Source: Thiotrichaceae bacterium | GTDB taxonomy: Bacteria; Pseudomonadota; Gammaproteobacteria; Thiotrichales; Thiotrichaceae | Length of the DNA: 6,001 bases | Direction of reading: 5' to 3' | NCBI GenBank assembly: GCA_024762625.1 | Contig: JANTHA010000138.1 | Span: 1-6,001 of the forward strand | In this document: positions 5,949-6,001 of the stretch, one piece after another | Layout of the letters: each line of letters starts with the position of its first letter | How positions within the stretch are numbered: position 1 is the first letter of the stretch | Made by a program: the position numbers and the translations under genes | Notes under the pieces: model-generated | Told to the model about the DNA's origin: nothing | Seen by the model: only the letters and a program-made list of their open reading frames with translations | The model's database searches: none

Positions 5949-6001
5949 ATTAAATTTCTAATTTAGCGGTTTGAAGTTTTCTTATTGTTTAAATAGAGAC
6001 T
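5949..6001. other. AT-rich sequence, no gene recognised
   Basis: TAAATTA (5946-5952) and TAATTTA (5959-5965) form a weak AT-only inverted repeat just after the stop of the broken frame. Nothing else is recognisable, and there is no further similarity to gpmI. The next gene, if any, begins beyond the window. Confidence 0.4.

Noticed and set aside
5946..5965. AT-only inverted repeat as a terminator
   Set aside because: The seven-base arms contain no G or C and no T tract follows, so it would not be stable enough to terminate transcription.

Overview
The window carries two large plus-strand genes, which together fill about 85% of it. Long AT-rich non-coding regions lie on both sides. The first gene (501-2093) is a clear cofactor-independent phosphoglycerate mutase, gpmI. 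The second (2170-5652) encodes an 1160-residue protein that I identify as a diphosphate (PPi)-type phosphoenolpyruvate carboxykinase. That family is unrelated in length and overall sequence to the usual ATP and GTP enzymes. The genes are 76 bases apart and read as an operon. GpmI makes 2-phosphoglycerate, enolase (not in the window) turns it into PEP, and the PPi enzyme interconverts PEP and oxaloacetate. The pair therefore sits at the junction of lower glycolysis/gluconeogenesis and the C4 acids.

Control appears to be through sigma-54. Upstream of gpmI there is a GG-N10-GC promoter (441-454), an exact IHF consensus match (401-413), and an enhancer-like element with TGCA-type arms (338-354, plus an inverted ATTGTGC copy at 312-318). 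This is the usual layout for a bacterial enhancer-binding protein.

The most unusual thing is downstream. After the carboxykinase the whole control region reappears with nearly the same spacing: enhancer-like element 5736-5752, IHF-like site 5800-5812, sigma-54 promoter 5841-5854. It is followed at 5892 by an ATG opening a short frame that resembles the first 16 residues of GpmI (9 of 16 identical, with many synonymous changes), then breaks into stops. It looks like the decayed front end of a second gpmI or an old tandem duplication, with a regulatory region that has kept its key motifs.

The organism is probably a proteobacterium of moderate GC content (coding regions in the mid-40s percent by eye, spacers much lower). 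This rests on the sigma-54/IHF/enhancer architecture and the style of the GpmI sequence. I cannot name a genus. I saw no tRNA, rRNA, CRISPR array, insertion sequence or phage gene.
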